Assembly (NCBI RefSeq): GCF_014337155.1
Contig: NZ_CP060632.1
Span: 875,001 to 939,000 of the forward strand
DNA: 64,000 bases
Source: Wujia chipingensis
GTDB lineage: Bacteria > Bacillota > Clostridia > Lachnospirales > Lachnospiraceae
Direction: 5' to 3'
The notes under the pieces were generated by a model. The model had not been told where the DNA came from and did not search any database. It was given only the letters and a program-made list of their open reading frames with translations. Every line of letters begins with the position of its first letter. The stretch's first letter is position 1. This document shows, in pieces, positions 55,350-63,972 of the stretch. The translations under genes and the position numbers were made by a program.

Positions 55350-56300
55350 ATGGAAGAAGAATATAGCGTAAGTGTGACACAATTGATTCAAAAGATGAAT
55401 CTGATCAATCATACGCCTGAAATTGATACCGATCATATATTGATCAAAGATCCAAATATGAACCGTCCGGCAGTCCAGCTGGCGGGCTTTTTTGAACATT
55501 TTGATTCCGCACGTATTCAGATATGTGGAAATGTAGAGTTTGCGTATATTTCAAATATGCATACAGAGGAAGAGAATATCCAGATATTTGAGAAGTTATT
55601 TGCATTCAAGATTCCGTGTCTGATCTTCTGTCGTAATATCAAGCCATATGATTATATCATCGAGACCGGAAAACGATGTGGAATCCCAATTCTGACTGAT
55701 ACTTCGGAGACGACGTCTGACTTCGTGCATGAGGTTGTAAAGTGGCTGCATGTGGAGCTTGCACCGCGTATTTCCATTCATGCGGTTTTGCTGGACGTAT
55801 ATGGTGAGGGTGTCATGATTACCGGAGACAGTGGCCTTGGTAAGAGTGAGGCGGCTCTGGAGATGATTCGGCGTGGACATCGTCTTGTATCGGATGATGT
55901 TGTAGAGATCAAGAAGGTTTCGGATGAGACGCTGATCGGTACGGCTCCGGATATTACGAGACATTTTATCGAGCTTCGAGGAATCGGAATTATCGATGTC
56001 AAGAGTATGTTCGGTGTAGAGTGTGTCAAGCATACACAGAGCATCGACCTGATCGTGAATCTGGAAGAGTGGGATAAGGATGCGAACTATGACCGTCTGG
56101 GACTGGAGGATCAGTATACAGAGATTCTCGGAAATAAGATCGTCAGTCATTCGATTCCGATTCGACCGGGACGAAATATTGCGGTTATCGTAGAGGCCGC
56201 AGCTGTCAACCACAGACAGAAGAAGATGGGATACAATGCGGCTCAGGAATTGTATAACCGTGTAACACAGAATATAGCGAAAAATTCACATAATGTCTAA
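55350..56300 (+). CDS. hprK: HPr kinase/phosphorylase
   Basis: 316 residues. Phosphorylates Ser46 of HPr or Crh to drive CcpA-dependent carbon control. N-terminal domain ~1-130, then Walker A GDSGLGKSE (~154), the catalytic DDVVEIKK region (~180), and the ELRGIGIIDVKSMFG capping segment (~209). AAGGAGACG precedes the ATG. It stands about 3.7 kb from the Crh-like gene, its expected substrate. Confidence 0.95.
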   Translation: MEEEYSVSVTQLIQKMNLINHTPEIDTDHILIKDPNMNRPAVQLAGFFEHFDSARIQICGNVEFAYISNMHTEEENIQIFEKLFAFKIPCLIFCRNIKPYDYIIETGKRCGIPILTDTSETTSDFVHEVVKWLHVELAPRISIHAVLLDVYGEGVMITGDSGLGKSEAALEMIRRGHRLVSDDVVEIKKVSDETLIGTAPDITRHFIELRGIGIIDVKSMFGVECVKHTQSIDLIVNLEEWDKDANYDRLGLEDQYTEILGNKIVSHSIPIRPGRNIAVIVEAAAVNHRQKKMGYNAAQELYNRVTQNIAKNSHNV

Positions 56301-56326
56301 GAGAAATAAGGAGGATATAGAGGAAG

Positions 56327-57268
56327 ATGGCAAAGTATGTATTTGGTGTAGATATCGGAGGAACAACAGTTAAGATCGGACTTTTCACAGCAGAAGGAAC
56401 GATGGTTGACAAGTGGGAGATCACAACACGCACCGATGAGGGCGGAAAGTATATCTTAGGCGATATCGCAGCATCCATCGAGGATAAGCTTGCAGAAAAG
56501 CAGATTGACAAGAGCGAAGTAAAGGGTATCGGAATGGGTGTTCCGGGACCAGTCAAGGCAGATGGAACCGTTCTCCGTTGTGTAAACCTTGGATGGGGAA
56601 TCTTCAATGCAGCAGATGAGTTATCCAAGATTATCGGACTTCCAGTCAAGGTTGGTAACGATGCAAATATGGCAGCGCTCGGCGAGATGTGGCAGGGCGG
56701 TGGAAAAGGCTTCAGTAACATCGTTATGGTAACACTTGGAACCGGTGTTGGCGGCGGTATCATCTTAGGCGGAAAGATGCTTTCCGGTGTGAATGGTGCT
56801 GGCGGTGAGATCGGACATATTCAGGTGAACGATGATGAGACAGAGGTTTGCGGATGTGGCAGAAAGGGCTGTCTGGAGCAGTACACATCTGCAACTGGTA
56901 TCGTAAGAATGGCAAATACATTGCTCAACACAACGGATCGTCCATCTGCACTTCGCAACGTACAGTATGTATCTGCAAAGGAAGTGTTCGATGCAGCAAA
57001 GCAGGGCGATGAGCTTGCAGCTGAGATCGTAGACAGACATGGAAAGTGCCTTGGCAAAGCATTGGCACAGATCGCATGTGTGGTTGATCCAGAGGTTTTT
57101 GTTATTGGTGGCGGTGTATCCAAGGCAGGTACGATCATCACAGATACAACAGAGAAATATTTCAAGGAGTATGCATTCCACGCATGCAAGAACACGAAGT
57201 TCACACTTGCAACACTTGGAAATGATGCCGGTATGTATGGTGGAGCCTGTGCGATTATGAACGATTAG
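56327..57268 (+). CDS. glcK: ROK-family glucokinase
   Basis: 313 residues. Phosphorylates glucose with ATP. The FGVDIGGTTVKIGLF phosphate loop is at the N-terminus, GNDANMAALGEMW (~110) holds the catalytic Asp, and the zinc/ROK motif is CGCGRKGCLEQY (~178). GGAGG is upstream of the ATG, 26 nt after hprK, so the two are probably co-transcribed and link glucose entry to carbon control. Confidence 0.94.
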   Translation: MAKYVFGVDIGGTTVKIGLFTAEGTMVDKWEITTRTDEGGKYILGDIAASIEDKLAEKQIDKSEVKGIGMGVPGPVKADGTVLRCVNLGWGIFNAADELSKIIGLPVKVGNDANMAALGEMWQGGGKGFSNIVMVTLGTGVGGGIILGGKMLSGVNGAGGEIGHIQVNDDETEVCGCGRKGCLEQYTSATGIVRMANTLLNTTDRPSALRNVQYVSAKEVFDAAKQGDELAAEIVDRHGKCLGKALAQIACVVDPEVFVIGGGVSKAGTIITDTTEKYFKEYAFHACKNTKFTLATLGNDAGMYGGACAIMND

Positions 57269-57348
57269 TGATGCCTAATCGTGAAAATGACGAAGGGAAG
57301 CAGTTTTCCTTAGTATTTTTCTATATATTTACACATTGAATAAATTTT

Positions 57349-57388
57349 GCCCATAAGCTATGATAAAGCAGAGCTTATGGGCTTTTTT
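57349..57388 (+). terminator. terminator between glcK and murB
   Basis: GCCCATAAGCT, 12-nt loop, AGCTTATGGGC (perfect 11-bp stem), six T. Confidence 0.9.
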
Positions 57389-57411
57389 ATGTTTATTTTT
57401 GTGAGGAACGT

Positions 57412-58290
57412 ATGAGTTTGAAGATAGAAGAGATTAAAATATTGGAGCAGGAGCCGATGTGCAAGCATACGACATTTCGCATTGGCGGGGCGGCAAAGTA
57501 TTTTGCAATGCCGAAAAATACGGCTGAAATCCAGACATTGATCGCGTATTGCAAGGAACACAAGCTTGATTATTGTGTACTTGGAAATGGAAGTAATGTC
57601 CTGTTTACAGACGCCGGATATGATGGCTTGATTATCCAGATTGGCAGTGCCATGAGTGAAATCCGGGTGGATGGGACTTCCGTGTATGCGCAGGCAGGAG
57701 CGATTCTGGCGCGCGTGGCGAATCTGGCATATGAGGCGGGACTTACAGGCATGGAGTTCGCTGCAGGTATACCGGGAAGCATCGGTGGCGCGATTGTGAT
57801 GAATGCAGGCGCCTATGGTGGTGAGATGAAGGATATCGTATCGTATGTGGAGGTGCTGTCGATGGATGGCACACTTCGAAGCTATGCTTGTGATGAGATG
57901 GAGTTTGCTTATCGCCATAGCATCATCGATGCAGATAAAATCGTGGTTGGTGTCGGACTGACACTGGAACACGGAGATAAGACAGCAATTCTTGACCGGA
58001 TGAATGAACTGGCGGAGGCGAGACGAAGTAAACAGCCGCTCGAATATCCGAGTGCAGGATCGACGTTTAAACGTCCGGAAGGGTATTTTGCAGCGAAGCT
58101 GATTGATGACAGTGGATTGCGTGGATACCGGGTCGGCGGTGCGATGGTATCGGAGAAGCATTGTGGGTTTGTTGTGAATGTGGAACAGGCAAGCAGTGCA
58201 GATGTGCTGGCAGTGATGCAGCATGTGCAGGAAGTTGTAAATGAGAAGTACGGTGTGATGTTGGAACCGGAGGTAAGAATAATCCGATGA
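57412..58290 (+). CDS. murB: UDP-N-acetylenolpyruvoylglucosamine reductase
   Basis: 292 residues, FAD-dependent; makes UDP-MurNAc for peptidoglycan. HTTFRIGGAAKYF at ~19, LGNGSNVLFTDAG (~59), AGIPGSIGGAIVMNAGAYGGEM (~120) and the catalytic EYPSAGSTFKRPEG block (~206). The short B. subtilis-type form. The stop overlaps the rapZ start (ATGA). Confidence 0.96.
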   Translation: MSLKIEEIKILEQEPMCKHTTFRIGGAAKYFAMPKNTAEIQTLIAYCKEHKLDYCVLGNGSNVLFTDAGYDGLIIQIGSAMSEIRVDGTSVYAQAGAILARVANLAYEAGLTGMEFAAGIPGSIGGAIVMNAGAYGGEMKDIVSYVEVLSMDGTLRSYACDEMEFAYRHSIIDADKIVVGVGLTLEHGDKTAILDRMNELAEARRSKQPLEYPSAGSTFKRPEGYFAAKLIDDSGLRGYRVGGAMVSEKHCGFVVNVEQASSADVLAVMQHVQEVVNEKYGVMLEPEVRIIR

Positions 58291-59162
58291 GATTTGTAAT
58301 TGTAACAGGAATGAGCGGAGCAGGAAAATCAACGGTGTTGAAGATGTTAGAAGATATGGGGTTCTTCTGCGTCGATAACCTTCCGGTCATGTTAATTGAA
58401 AAATTCGCAGAGATTGCGCATGATGATAAGCTTGAGGTCGACAATGTCGCTATCGGTGTGGATATCCGAAGCGGGCAGGCACTCGGTGAGATGTCCGTGT
58501 GTCTGGAGACTTTGAAAAAGCGTAACTTTACTTACGAGATTCTTTTCCTTGATGCCAATGAACCGGTGCTTGTAAAGCGATATAAGGAGACGCGAAGAGC
58601 GCATCCGCTGTCCAAGCATGGCAGGATCAACGAAGGCATCGTCAAGGAACGCGAGAAGATCGAGTTTTTGCGCCAGCGTGCGGATTATATTATCGATACG
58701 AGCAATCTGCTTACAAGAGAGTTAAAGCATGAGATTGAGAAGATATTTGTGGAGGGCAAACAGTATAATAACATTATTGTGACTGTGATGTCCTTTGGAT
58801 TCAAGTATGGAATCCCGAGAGATTCCGACCTTGTATTTGACGTACGTTTTTTGCCGAATCCATATTATGTTCCGGAGCTTCGCCCGCAGACAGGAAATGA
58901 TAAACCGGTCTCTGATATGGTGAAGGATTGCAAAGAATATCCGGCATTTATGGAGAAGCTCACAGATATGCTGGAGTTTCTGATTCCCAATTATCTGAAA
59001 GAGGGTAAAAATCAGTTAGTGATTTCCGTGGGATGTACCGGAGGAAAACACCGCTCTGTGACAGTGGCAAATGCACTGTACGAGACATTGGAGAAGCTTC
59101 CGTATACGGTACGTCTGTATCATAGAGATATTGGCAAAGACCGTATTGTGAAAGGGGAGTAG
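58287..59162 (+). CDS. rapZ: RapZ/YvcJ nucleotide-binding protein
   Basis: 291 residues. Walker A TGMSGAGKSTV (~6), a DDLEVDNV-type switch, the Walker B-like RADYIIDTS, and a C-terminal CTGGKHRSVTVANALYE block. In E. coli the homologue guides RNase E to the glmZ sRNA; in Bacillus YvcJ acts in competence and wall-linked control. The overlap with murB and the 2-nt gap to whiA form a tight operon. The usual yvcK between rapZ and whiA is missing here. Confidence 0.94.
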   Translation: MRFVIVTGMSGAGKSTVLKMLEDMGFFCVDNLPVMLIEKFAEIAHDDKLEVDNVAIGVDIRSGQALGEMSVCLETLKKRNFTYEILFLDANEPVLVKRYKETRRAHPLSKHGRINEGIVKEREKIEFLRQRADYIIDTSNLLTRELKHEIEKIFVEGKQYNNIIVTVMSFGFKYGIPRDSDLVFDVRFLPNPYYVPELRPQTGNDKPVSDMVKDCKEYPAFMEKLTDMLEFLIPNYLKEGKNQLVISVGCTGGKHRSVTVANALYETLEKLPYTVRLYHRDIGKDRIVKGE

Positions 59163-59164
59163 GT

Positions 59165-60019
59165 ATGTCGTTTTCATCAAAGGTGAAAGCGGAACTGCTT
59201 TCCCATATCAGCACAGGCAGACATTGCCGGATGGCAGAGCTTGCTGCTATGATCGCAATGTCCGGTGAATACCGGGATGGTGTCTGGACGATGCGCGGGG
59301 AAAACACGATCTTACAGGAGAAAATCACGAAGCTTACTGCACTTCTGGATGTGGATATTAACACACCAGAGGGCAGACAGATGTTAAAGCTGACGGATCA
59401 TGGAGATTATCTTTCGGTGAATCCGATTCTGGTAGAACGGAATTGCTGTAAGCAGGCATTTATCCGCGGGGCATTTCTGGCAACTGGCTCCCTGACTGAT
59501 CCGGAGAAGGGGTATCATTTCGAGATCGTCTGTGACCATGCGGAACAGGCGGATATGTTAGCCAGACTGATTCGTGATTTTTCAATCGAACCGAAGCAGA
59601 TCCAGCGCAAAAAATATTATGTGGTTTACATCAAGGATGGATCAATGATCGTTGATCTGTTAAATATCATGGGGGCGCATGTGTCCCTGATGGATATGGA
59701 AAATATACGCATTTTAAAAGACATGCGCAATTCCGTCAACCGGCGTGTAAATTGTGAGACTGCGAACTTAAACAAGGTTGTGAGTGCTGCCGTCAAGCAG
59801 ATGGAAGACATCACGTATATTGAACAGACAAAGGGATTAAAATATCTTCCAGAGCGTTTGCGGGAGATCGCAAGTCTGCGTATGGAAGAACCGGATACGA
59901 GTCTAGTGGAGCTTGGTAAGAAATTAAATCCACCGCTTGGAAAATCCGGAGTCAATCATAGATTGAAAAAAATAAGTGATATAGCCAATGAGCTAAGGAG
60001 GAACCAAAATGATCAGTAA
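59165..60019 (+). CDS. whiA: WhiA-family DNA-binding protein
   Basis: 284 residues. The N-terminal LAGLIDADG-like domain (~1-190; IRGAFLATGSLTDPEKGYHFEI) and C-terminal helix-turn-helix (~215-284; LKYLPERLREIASLRMEEPDTSLVELG start, GKSGVNHRLKKI end). WhiA influences cell division and sporulation in Gram-positives. Overlaps the Crh-like gene by 11 nt. Confidence 0.94.
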   Translation: MSFSSKVKAELLSHISTGRHCRMAELAAMIAMSGEYRDGVWTMRGENTILQEKITKLTALLDVDINTPEGRQMLKLTDHGDYLSVNPILVERNCCKQAFIRGAFLATGSLTDPEKGYHFEIVCDHAEQADMLARLIRDFSIEPKQIQRKKYYVVYIKDGSMIVDLLNIMGAHVSLMDMENIRILKDMRNSVNRRVNCETANLNKVVSAAVKQMEDITYIEQTKGLKYLPERLREIASLRMEEPDTSLVELGKKLNPPLGKSGVNHRLKKISDIANELRRNQNDQ

Positions 60020-60266
60020 GACAGTCGTTGTGAATTTACCAGCAGATGCAGAGGCAAGACCGGTGGCCGTTCTCGTGCAGATTGCAAGCAAGTATGAGAG
60101 TAAAATTACAATCAATTCTCAGAACCGGAGAATCAATGCGAAAAGCATCATGGGAATGATGAGCCTTGGATTCGGTAACGGGGATGCGCTTGAAATCGAA
60201 GCCAATGGACCGGATGAGGAGGTTGCTGTCGAGGAAATGAAAAATTATATTGAATCTGTCAAGTAG
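60009..60266 (+). CDS. HPr-like protein lacking His15 (Crh-like)
   Basis: 85 residues with HPr fold. At the PTS phosphorylation site normal HPr has G-[IL]-H-A-R-P; here the frame reads ADAEARPVA (GCAGATGCAGAGGCAAGACCG), so the His is Glu. The regulatory site KSIMGMMSLG with Ser46 is intact. In Bacillus the gene after whiA is crh, whose product has Gln there, cannot carry PTS phosphate and acts only as a CcpA co-factor after HprK phosphorylation. By position and sequence this is a Crh-type regulator; Glu15 might mimic a charged state. Confidence 0.85.
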   Translation: MISKTVVVNLPADAEARPVAVLVQIASKYESKITINSQNRRINAKSIMGMMSLGFGNGDALEIEANGPDEEVAVEEMKNYIESVK

Positions 60267-60272
60267 TCTTTG

Positions 60273-60301
60273 TTGCATAAGAATTTTAACTATGTTATTA
60301 T
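60273..60301 (+). promoter_or_regulatory. promoter of the Sel1-repeat gene
   Basis: TTGCAT at 60273-60278 and TATTAT at 60296-60301, spacing 17. Confidence 0.65.
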
Positions 60302-60345
60302 ATAAATAATTATGCAGGGGGAAAGACCACAAAGGAGGATATCAG

Positions 60346-63066
60346 ATGGGAAAGCTTAGCAGTTTTTTTAGCAAGATTCCGTTTTTGTCCGGTCTTGGCG
60401 GCAAGAAAAAGTCAGCCAAGAGCAACGTAGAACTTCAATATGATAAGGCAATCAACCTGATGGAAAATGGAAATGCCGAGGACGCCGTAGAGATATTCGA
60501 AAAGATTGTAGATATTGCAATCATGGATCCGAATTATAAGAATTTCGGTACGGATGCCTTGAAAATATTAGGGGAGCTGTATGAGACCGGAAAGTATAGC
60601 AACTGTATTGTCGATGTGGATTTGAATAAGGCGACACAGTACTATGAGAAATATACGAATTTGAGTAAGGATGGCGAGATGATCTACAAGCTCGCACAGA
60701 TGTTGTTGGATATTCAGAATTTCTCAAAGGCGATTACATTCTTTGAGAAGGCAACGGAGTGTGGTATCAAGGCAGCGTACATGAATCTCGGTAGTATCTA
60801 TGAGAATGGTCTAAATCGTATCGATCAGTATGGAAACAAGAGTGATTTTGTCGTACCGGTGGATTACGAGAAGGCAATGTCGTGGTACAAGAAGCTTGCA
60901 GATATGGGAGATACGAAAGCAAAGGCTGCGTATGACCGTGTCGATTATGCAAGTCAGCATACAGACAGTATTGAGTTCGAAGAGAAGGACAAACTGTATA
61001 CAGAGATTGCAGAGGCAAGACGTGCGAAAGGCAAGGAACCAAAGTATAAAGCAATCGATCCGGCACGTTTGCAGTATCAGTACACCTATGTACATAACCA
61101 GATTGATGGTTATATCCACAAGCTTCCTAAGGACTGGGTAAAGACCATCAACAGCGATACGGACGAGGAATATTATGCACCAAGCCTTACTTACAAGGAT
61201 TTTGCGATGTATGTAAGCTATGACAGTATTCCAAGAGATTCCAAAAAGACATTGGAGAATTATCTTCGTTATTGCAACGATGCATTTGACGAGGAATTAC
61301 AGTTGAAAGCATACATCACAGAATATGCAGATGGTATCTGCACAACGTTCTACCACAAGGAGATGGAAAAGGGTATTGTAACCTTTGCGTTCTATCAGGG
61401 TAAGCGTCTTGCATGTATGCGTTTTGTATGTGCATCCATGGAGATCATCGAGCAGTACGAGGAGATCATTTTCGAGACAGCGAACTCGTTCGCATTCGTT
61501 GATCCAACCCTGGTTAGTGACCAGAGCTTGAACCGTAAGGATAACCAGTATTATAGTGAGGCATTGTACTGCTATTACTTAGAGGACTACGAGGGCGCGA
61601 TGGCGGCTGCAAAGCAGGCATTGAAGCTTGGTAGTATTAAGGCAAGTTATCTGTTGATCGAGCTGTATTACGATGATGATTCACCGTATAAGGATCTCGA
61701 GAAGACGATCAGTTACGCAAAGCAGTTGTTTGATGCGACGAAAGATCCGGATCTGGCATTCCTGCTTGGTAACATTTACGATCAGAAGATGAAGGATTAC
61801 ATGAAGGCACTCAACTGGTACGAGACCGCACATCGTCTCGGTCATCGACGGGTTGCATTCTATCTCGGACGTTTTTATTACTATGGTGTACTTCGTACGA
61901 AGCGTGATGGTATCAAGGCGTTAGAGTATTTCAAGGAAGCGCAGGCAAATGGTATTCTGGAAGCAGAAGCTTATATCAAGGATATTCAGGAGCTTGGCAA
62001 CGAGGATTTGCAGCGTTCTGTGGAGACATGGGAGCGTTCCGTAGAAGCCGGAAGCGGACAGGCAGCTTTGAAGGTTGCCTTGTACAAGCAGAGTCAGGTG
62101 TTCTACATTGCAAATTCGTATGAGATTGAGAAAGCATTTTTGGAAGCCCTTGGACTGGGAAGCTATCAGGCTGCTTATGAGCTTGGTAAGATCTACCAGC
62201 AGCAGGAGGCAGATGAGAATTATCGTGGCGAGATCAAGAGTATCAAGTACTTTGAGAAAGCTTACGACAATGGATATGAGGACTTCGATAAGGACAACCT
62301 GTTCAAGGTCATCGAGTATAAGGCTGGCAAGACAAGCGATATGAGCAAGCAGATCGAGTTTTATATGCAGAGTGCTAAACAGGCATATGTCCCTGCCGTG
62401 AAGAAGATTGTTGAGATGGTAGCGTATATCACACCGGATATCGTAGACTTGTATCGTGAGTTGTGTGAGATTGCGGAGACCGGTGATGACAGCGCGATTA
62501 TCTCTATGAATATGTTGGAGAAGAAGTATACAGACCTTGTTATCAAGCAGCCAACGAGTGGACAGAAGGTGATCGAGAACAAGTTCTTCCGTCTGTGCGT
62601 TCCGAAGGAGAGTACAGCCGTGATCAACGACGAGGGTGGTACGATCAAACTTGCAGATTCCGTTGTAGAATTTGCAGTTGCTGAGATGCCAGTCAGTGCA
62701 GATCAGGAGGAAGATTACCTGAAGATTTACAAGCTGATCCTGTCTGAGTACCTGCCGGATGAGAATGCAGAGATTATCATTGCGAACTCCCGTATGATCG
62801 GTTCCGGTATGCGTGAGACAAAGAACAACGTACATTCTTACAGTATCCTGTTGATCAGTTCAAAGAACCAGTATCTGTTCAAACTGAGCTCCAGAGATCG
62901 TCGTGAGATGATGATGTTCAAGGATAAGGTGCTTGAGATTGCGAAGTCTCTGGTTGAGACTGGCGAGATCTATGTTGCAACCGAGGAAGCAAAGAAGAAG
63001 ATTGGACTTTCGTTCCTGCTTCAGTCGAACGACAATGGATTCCTTTCAATCGGAAAAGCAGAATAA
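60346..63066 (+). CDS. large Sel1/TPR-repeat protein with two DcrB/PsbP-like segments
   Basis: 906 residues, no signal peptide or membrane helix, so cytoplasmic. Sel1-type helical repeats at ~30-210 (FEKATECGIKAAYMNLGSIYENG) and again at ~395-690 (YETAHRLGHRRVAFYLGRFYYYG). Between and after them lie two alpha/beta segments that resemble the DcrB/PsbP-like fold: ~255-390 (HKLPKDWVKTI...) and ~740-880 (KFFRLCVPKES...). The order is repeat-domain-repeat-domain. Probably a scaffold; the partner is unknown. AAAGGAGGATATC precedes the ATG; it has its own promoter and terminator. Confidence 0.75.
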   Translation: MGKLSSFFSKIPFLSGLGGKKKSAKSNVELQYDKAINLMENGNAEDAVEIFEKIVDIAIMDPNYKNFGTDALKILGELYETGKYSNCIVDVDLNKATQYYEKYTNLSKDGEMIYKLAQMLLDIQNFSKAITFFEKATECGIKAAYMNLGSIYENGLNRIDQYGNKSDFVVPVDYEKAMSWYKKLADMGDTKAKAAYDRVDYASQHTDSIEFEEKDKLYTEIAEARRAKGKEPKYKAIDPARLQYQYTYVHNQIDGYIHKLPKDWVKTINSDTDEEYYAPSLTYKDFAMYVSYDSIPRDSKKTLENYLRYCNDAFDEELQLKAYITEYADGICTTFYHKEMEKGIVTFAFYQGKRLACMRFVCASMEIIEQYEEIIFETANSFAFVDPTLVSDQSLNRKDNQYYSEALYCYYLEDYEGAMAAAKQALKLGSIKASYLLIELYYDDDSPYKDLEKTISYAKQLFDATKDPDLAFLLGNIYDQKMKDYMKALNWYETAHRLGHRRVAFYLGRFYYYGVLRTKRDGIKALEYFKEAQANGILEAEAYIKDIQELGNEDLQRSVETWERSVEAGSGQAALKVALYKQSQVFYIANSYEIEKAFLEALGLGSYQAAYELGKIYQQQEADENYRGEIKSIKYFEKAYDNGYEDFDKDNLFKVIEYKAGKTSDMSKQIEFYMQSAKQAYVPAVKKIVEMVAYITPDIVDLYRELCEIAETGDDSAIISMNMLEKKYTDLVIKQPTSGQKVIENKFFRLCVPKESTAVINDEGGTIKLADSVVEFAVAEMPVSADQEEDYLKIYKLILSEYLPDENAEIIIANSRMIGSGMRETKNNVHSYSILLISSKNQYLFKLSSRDRREMMMFKDKVLEIAKSLVETGEIYVATEEAKKKIGLSFLLQSNDNGFLSIGKAE

Positions 63067-63080
63067 GTTTAGAGTTTATG

Positions 63081-63123
63081 AAACGCCATGCGTTTGGGAT
63101 TCCCAATTGCATGGCGTTTTTTT
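63081..63123 (+). terminator. terminator after the Sel1 gene
   Basis: AAACGCCATGC, 17-nt loop that itself contains TTGGGATTCCCAA, GCATGGCGTTT, then further T. Confidence 0.88.
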
Positions 63124-63155
63124 ATGAGCGAATCCCCGCGCATCCTGTTAATTTT

Positions 63156-63383
63156 GTATCTAGCCATGTGGTCAACTCATATATGATGTATTGAAATTAA
63201 GAAGTTCTAAGATGTTCTGATATAGGTAATAAACATGCACGCAACCGCCGCCAATTCGCCGTCCATGGCTCAGTGGCGGCTTACCTGAACATCGTGTTCA
63301 GGTATTGCTGTGTATCAAACAGAACATCAAGAACTTCTAAATTCTAAACATATTATATATGAGTTGACCGCATGGTTAGATAC
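63156..63383. mobile_element. 228-bp MITE-like inverted-repeat element
   Basis: The left end GTATCTAGCCATGTGGTCAA and the inverted right end GTATCTAACCATGCGGTCAA match at 18 of 20, with pairing continuing imperfectly to ~75 bp (both arms also hold AGAAGTTCT and GATGTTCTG). Directly outside each end is ATTTT (63151-63155, 63384-63388), a possible 5-bp target duplication. The centre has a 10-bp hairpin TACCTGAACA-TCG-TGTTCAGGTA (63282-63304) and GCCGCCA/TGGCGGC (63247-63280). No coding capacity. It could also be a structured RNA. Confidence 0.65.
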
Positions 63384-63416
63384 ATTTTATTAAATTGGTG
63401 TGCGCGGGTGTTTGCA

Positions 63417-63800
63417 AGCGGAAAAACCCACGTCGTGGGTGCAGGAAGAGAAAAACAAGCGTGAAAACCCACCCCGGAAGCTGATTGATGGGGAGCGGAG
63501 AGAAAACTGGGCGTGAGGAGAAGGATATGAGCGGAAAAAACCACGTCGTGGGCGTAGAAAGAGAAAAGTAAGCGAGAAACCCCAAACTAGAAGCTAATAG
63601 GCAGGTGGAGGAGAGAAAACTGGGCGTGTGGGGTAAGAAACGAGAGGAAAAACCCATGGCGTGGGTTTGGGGAGAGAAAAGCAAGTGAGACAACCCAAAC
63701 CGGAAACTAATAGGCAGGTGACGGAGAGAAAACTGGGCGTGAGGAGTGGAATGCGAGCGGAAAAACCCACGATGTGGTGACACCCGGGGTAGAGGAAAGC
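63417..63800 (+). repeat. 113-bp tandem repeats, three full copies and a partial one
   Basis: Copies begin with AGCGGAAAAACCC or a variant at 63417, 63530, 63643 and 63756, exactly 113 bp apart. Each carries a small hairpin (CCCACGTCGTGGG or variant) near its start and GAGAGAAAACTGGGCGTG near its end. The period is not a multiple of three, so no protein repeat can be encoded in one frame; the long open frames on the minus strand (63376-63843) are shadows. Confidence 0.85.
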
Positions 63801-63811
63801 AAACGAAAAAA

Positions 63812-63899
63812 TGACAGAGAAAGTTGTCAAAATATATTGACAAGAAAACTTGTCATATGCTATATATAGATCGTGCACAAATGACAAGAATAGTTGTCA
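63812..63899 (+). promoter_or_regulatory. three 18-bp palindromic operators
   Basis: TGACAGAGAAAGTTGTCA (63812-63829), TGACAAGAAAACTTGTCA (63838-63855, perfect) and TGACAAGAATAGTTGTCA (63882-63899). Site 2 overlaps a -35 and site 3 overlaps the -35 of a second promoter. The symmetry resembles MarR- or TetR-type operators; the regulator is unknown. Confidence 0.75.
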
Positions 63900-63922
63900 A
63901 GTATAAAAAGAGTGAGTATAAA
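63837..63922 (+). promoter_or_regulatory. two promoters for the gene at the right edge
   Basis: P1: TTGACA at 63837-63842 and TATATA at 63861-63866, spacing 18. P2: TTGTCA at 63894-63899 and TATAAA at 63917-63922, spacing 17. Confidence 0.6.
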
Positions 63923-63972
63923 TAACCGGGCAATGCAATTATGTAAGGGCGCGGAAGAATGGAGTGTGTGAT

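Noticed and set aside
57263..57282. Hairpin CGATTAG-TGATGC-CTAATCG at the glcK stop codon
   Set aside because: No T tract follows, and the real terminator lies at 57349.
61921..62835. 304-codon minus-strand open frame opposite the Sel1 gene
   Set aside because: Shadow frame in a helical-repeat coding region.
63417..63800. CRISPR array
   Set aside because: Units are 113 bp, contiguous and diverged, with no 24-40 bp repeat/unique spacer alternation and no cas genes.
63376..63843. Long minus-strand open frames (up to 155 codons) rich in Phe, Ser and Pro
   Set aside because: They run over the MITE edge and the 113-bp tandem repeats. The repeat period is not divisible by three, and no binding site or family match is seen.
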